Origin: DASYSA01 sp036003885
GTDB lineage: Bacteria; Acidobacteriota; Blastocatellia; UBA7656
NCBI GenBank assembly: GCA_036003885.1
Contig: DASYSA010000486.1
Coordinates: forward strand, 1 to 13,829
Direction of reading: 5' to 3'
Length of the DNA: 13,829 nucleotides
The notes under the pieces are model-generated. The model ran no database searches and was not told the DNA's origin. It saw only the letters and a list, made by a program, of their open reading frames with translations. Position numbers and translations under genes: made by a program. Below, one piece after another: positions 13,475-13,829 of this stretch. Position 1 is the stretch's first letter. Each line of letters begins with the position of its first letter.

Positions 13475-13829
13475 ATGAAAAGAATTCTGATGCGGTGCGT
13501 CCTTGTGGTCACATTGCTCGCCAGCCTTATGGCTGTGAGCGCCGGGCCTTCCAGTTTCTCCGGCACCTGGGTGCTGGATAAAGCCAAGAGCCAGGGGTCA
13601 CCTTCTCAATGGGAGAACATTGAAAGCTACACGATGCTCGTCGCGCAGAACGATCAGCAACTCACCGTAGAGAACAAGATCGTTGGCGACCGTCGTCCCA
13701 GAGGCGGCGAACCAGGAGGCACTGGCGCACAAGGCAGCGGTGGCATTGGACAGGGTGATAGACGAGGGCAGGGTGGTGGTCGCGGTCAGGGCGGCGGTCG
13801 GGGGCAGGGCGGCGGTCGGGGGCAGGGCG
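13475..13829 (+). CDS. Secreted protein with Gly/Arg-rich repeats (partial, runs off the right edge)
   Basis: The first 118 codons of a longer gene. It has a signal peptide of about 23 residues (MKRILMRCVL to MAVSA), then SFSGTWVLDKAKSQ, a beginning I recall from small secreted Acidobacteriota proteins, and a beta-rich stretch YTMLVAQNDQQLTVENKIVG. From residue 84 it turns Gly/Arg/Gln-rich and ends in perfect QGGGRG hexapeptide repeats at the window edge. The ribosome site AAAGGAGG is 7 bases before the ATG. No function is recognised. It follows the previous secreted-protein gene by 76 bases in the same direction. Confidence 0.8.
   Translation, partial: MKRILMRCVLVVTLLASLMAVSAGPSSFSGTWVLDKAKSQGSPSQWENIESYTMLVAQNDQQLTVENKIVGDRRPRGGEPGGTGAQGSGGIGQGDRRGQGGGRGQGGGRGQGGGRGQG
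13769..13829 (+). repeat. 18-bp tandem repeat encoding QGGGRG
   Basis: Repeat units start at 13769, 13787, 13805 and 13823 with an exact 18-base period. The first unit differs at several third positions (CAGGGTGGTGGTCGCGGT); the second and third are identical (CAGGGCGGCGGTCGGGGG); the fourth is cut by the window edge. All keep the reading frame of the secreted protein, so copy-number change would alter tail length only. Confidence 0.9.

Noticed and set aside
12895..13587. 230-codon minus-strand frame opposite the secreted-protein gene
   Set aside because: Antisense to a gene with signal peptide and ribosome site; composition is Arg/Ser-rich shadow sequence.

Overview
The window looks like a chromosomal segment from an acidobacterium, most likely of the Blastocatellia/Pyrinomonadales type. 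This is inferred from protein character and gene order, not from a database search. The evidence is a complete alternative complex III (ACIII) cluster running into a caa3-type oxidase, a SCO protein with a CPMLC copper site, and a run of exported proteins of types common in Acidobacteriota. Moderately high GC and clear Shine-Dalgarno sites at many genes fit this.

Positions 9287 down to 1 (minus strand) hold one tight respiratory operon in the order actA, actB, actC, actD, actE, actF, a 182-aa single-span membrane protein, a SCO copper chaperone, and the first 46 codons of cytochrome c oxidase subunit II (coxB), which leaves the window. Junctions are tiny or overlapping: ATGA at actB/actC and actC/actD, 14 bases at actD/actE, TAATG at actE/actF. 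ActA (pentaheme), ActB (molybdopterin-oxidoreductase-like domain plus four-cluster Fe-S domain), ActC and ActF (NrfD-like quinol-site subunits), ActD and ActE (monoheme lipoprotein) together oxidise menaquinol and pass electrons to the downstream oxidase. SCO probably metallates the CuA site of CoxB.

Positions 9288-9799 are a divergent intergenic region. It carries a GC-rich leader with a perfect 9-bp palindrome upstream of actA, and on the other side an AT-rich stretch leading to a plus-strand Tat-exported hemerythrin-like lipoprotein (9800-10558).

Positions 10559-10952 are non-coding as far as can be judged. They contain two similarly built inverted repeats just upstream of an ECF sigma factor (10953-11579).

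Positions 10953-13829 look like a regulatory and envelope module: the ECF sigma factor, a single-span probable anti-sigma factor, a 41-aa single-span membrane peptide, a 290-aa secreted protein of unknown function, and the start of another secreted protein that ends in 18-bp tandem repeats encoding QGGGRG at the window edge.

The main items for a second look are the uncharacterised membrane protein inside the ACIII operon, a heptamer repeat array forming the start of actE, the 41-aa peptide, and the paired dyads before the sigma factor. The core operon itself is a known system. I see no CRISPR array, transposase, tRNA or rRNA.
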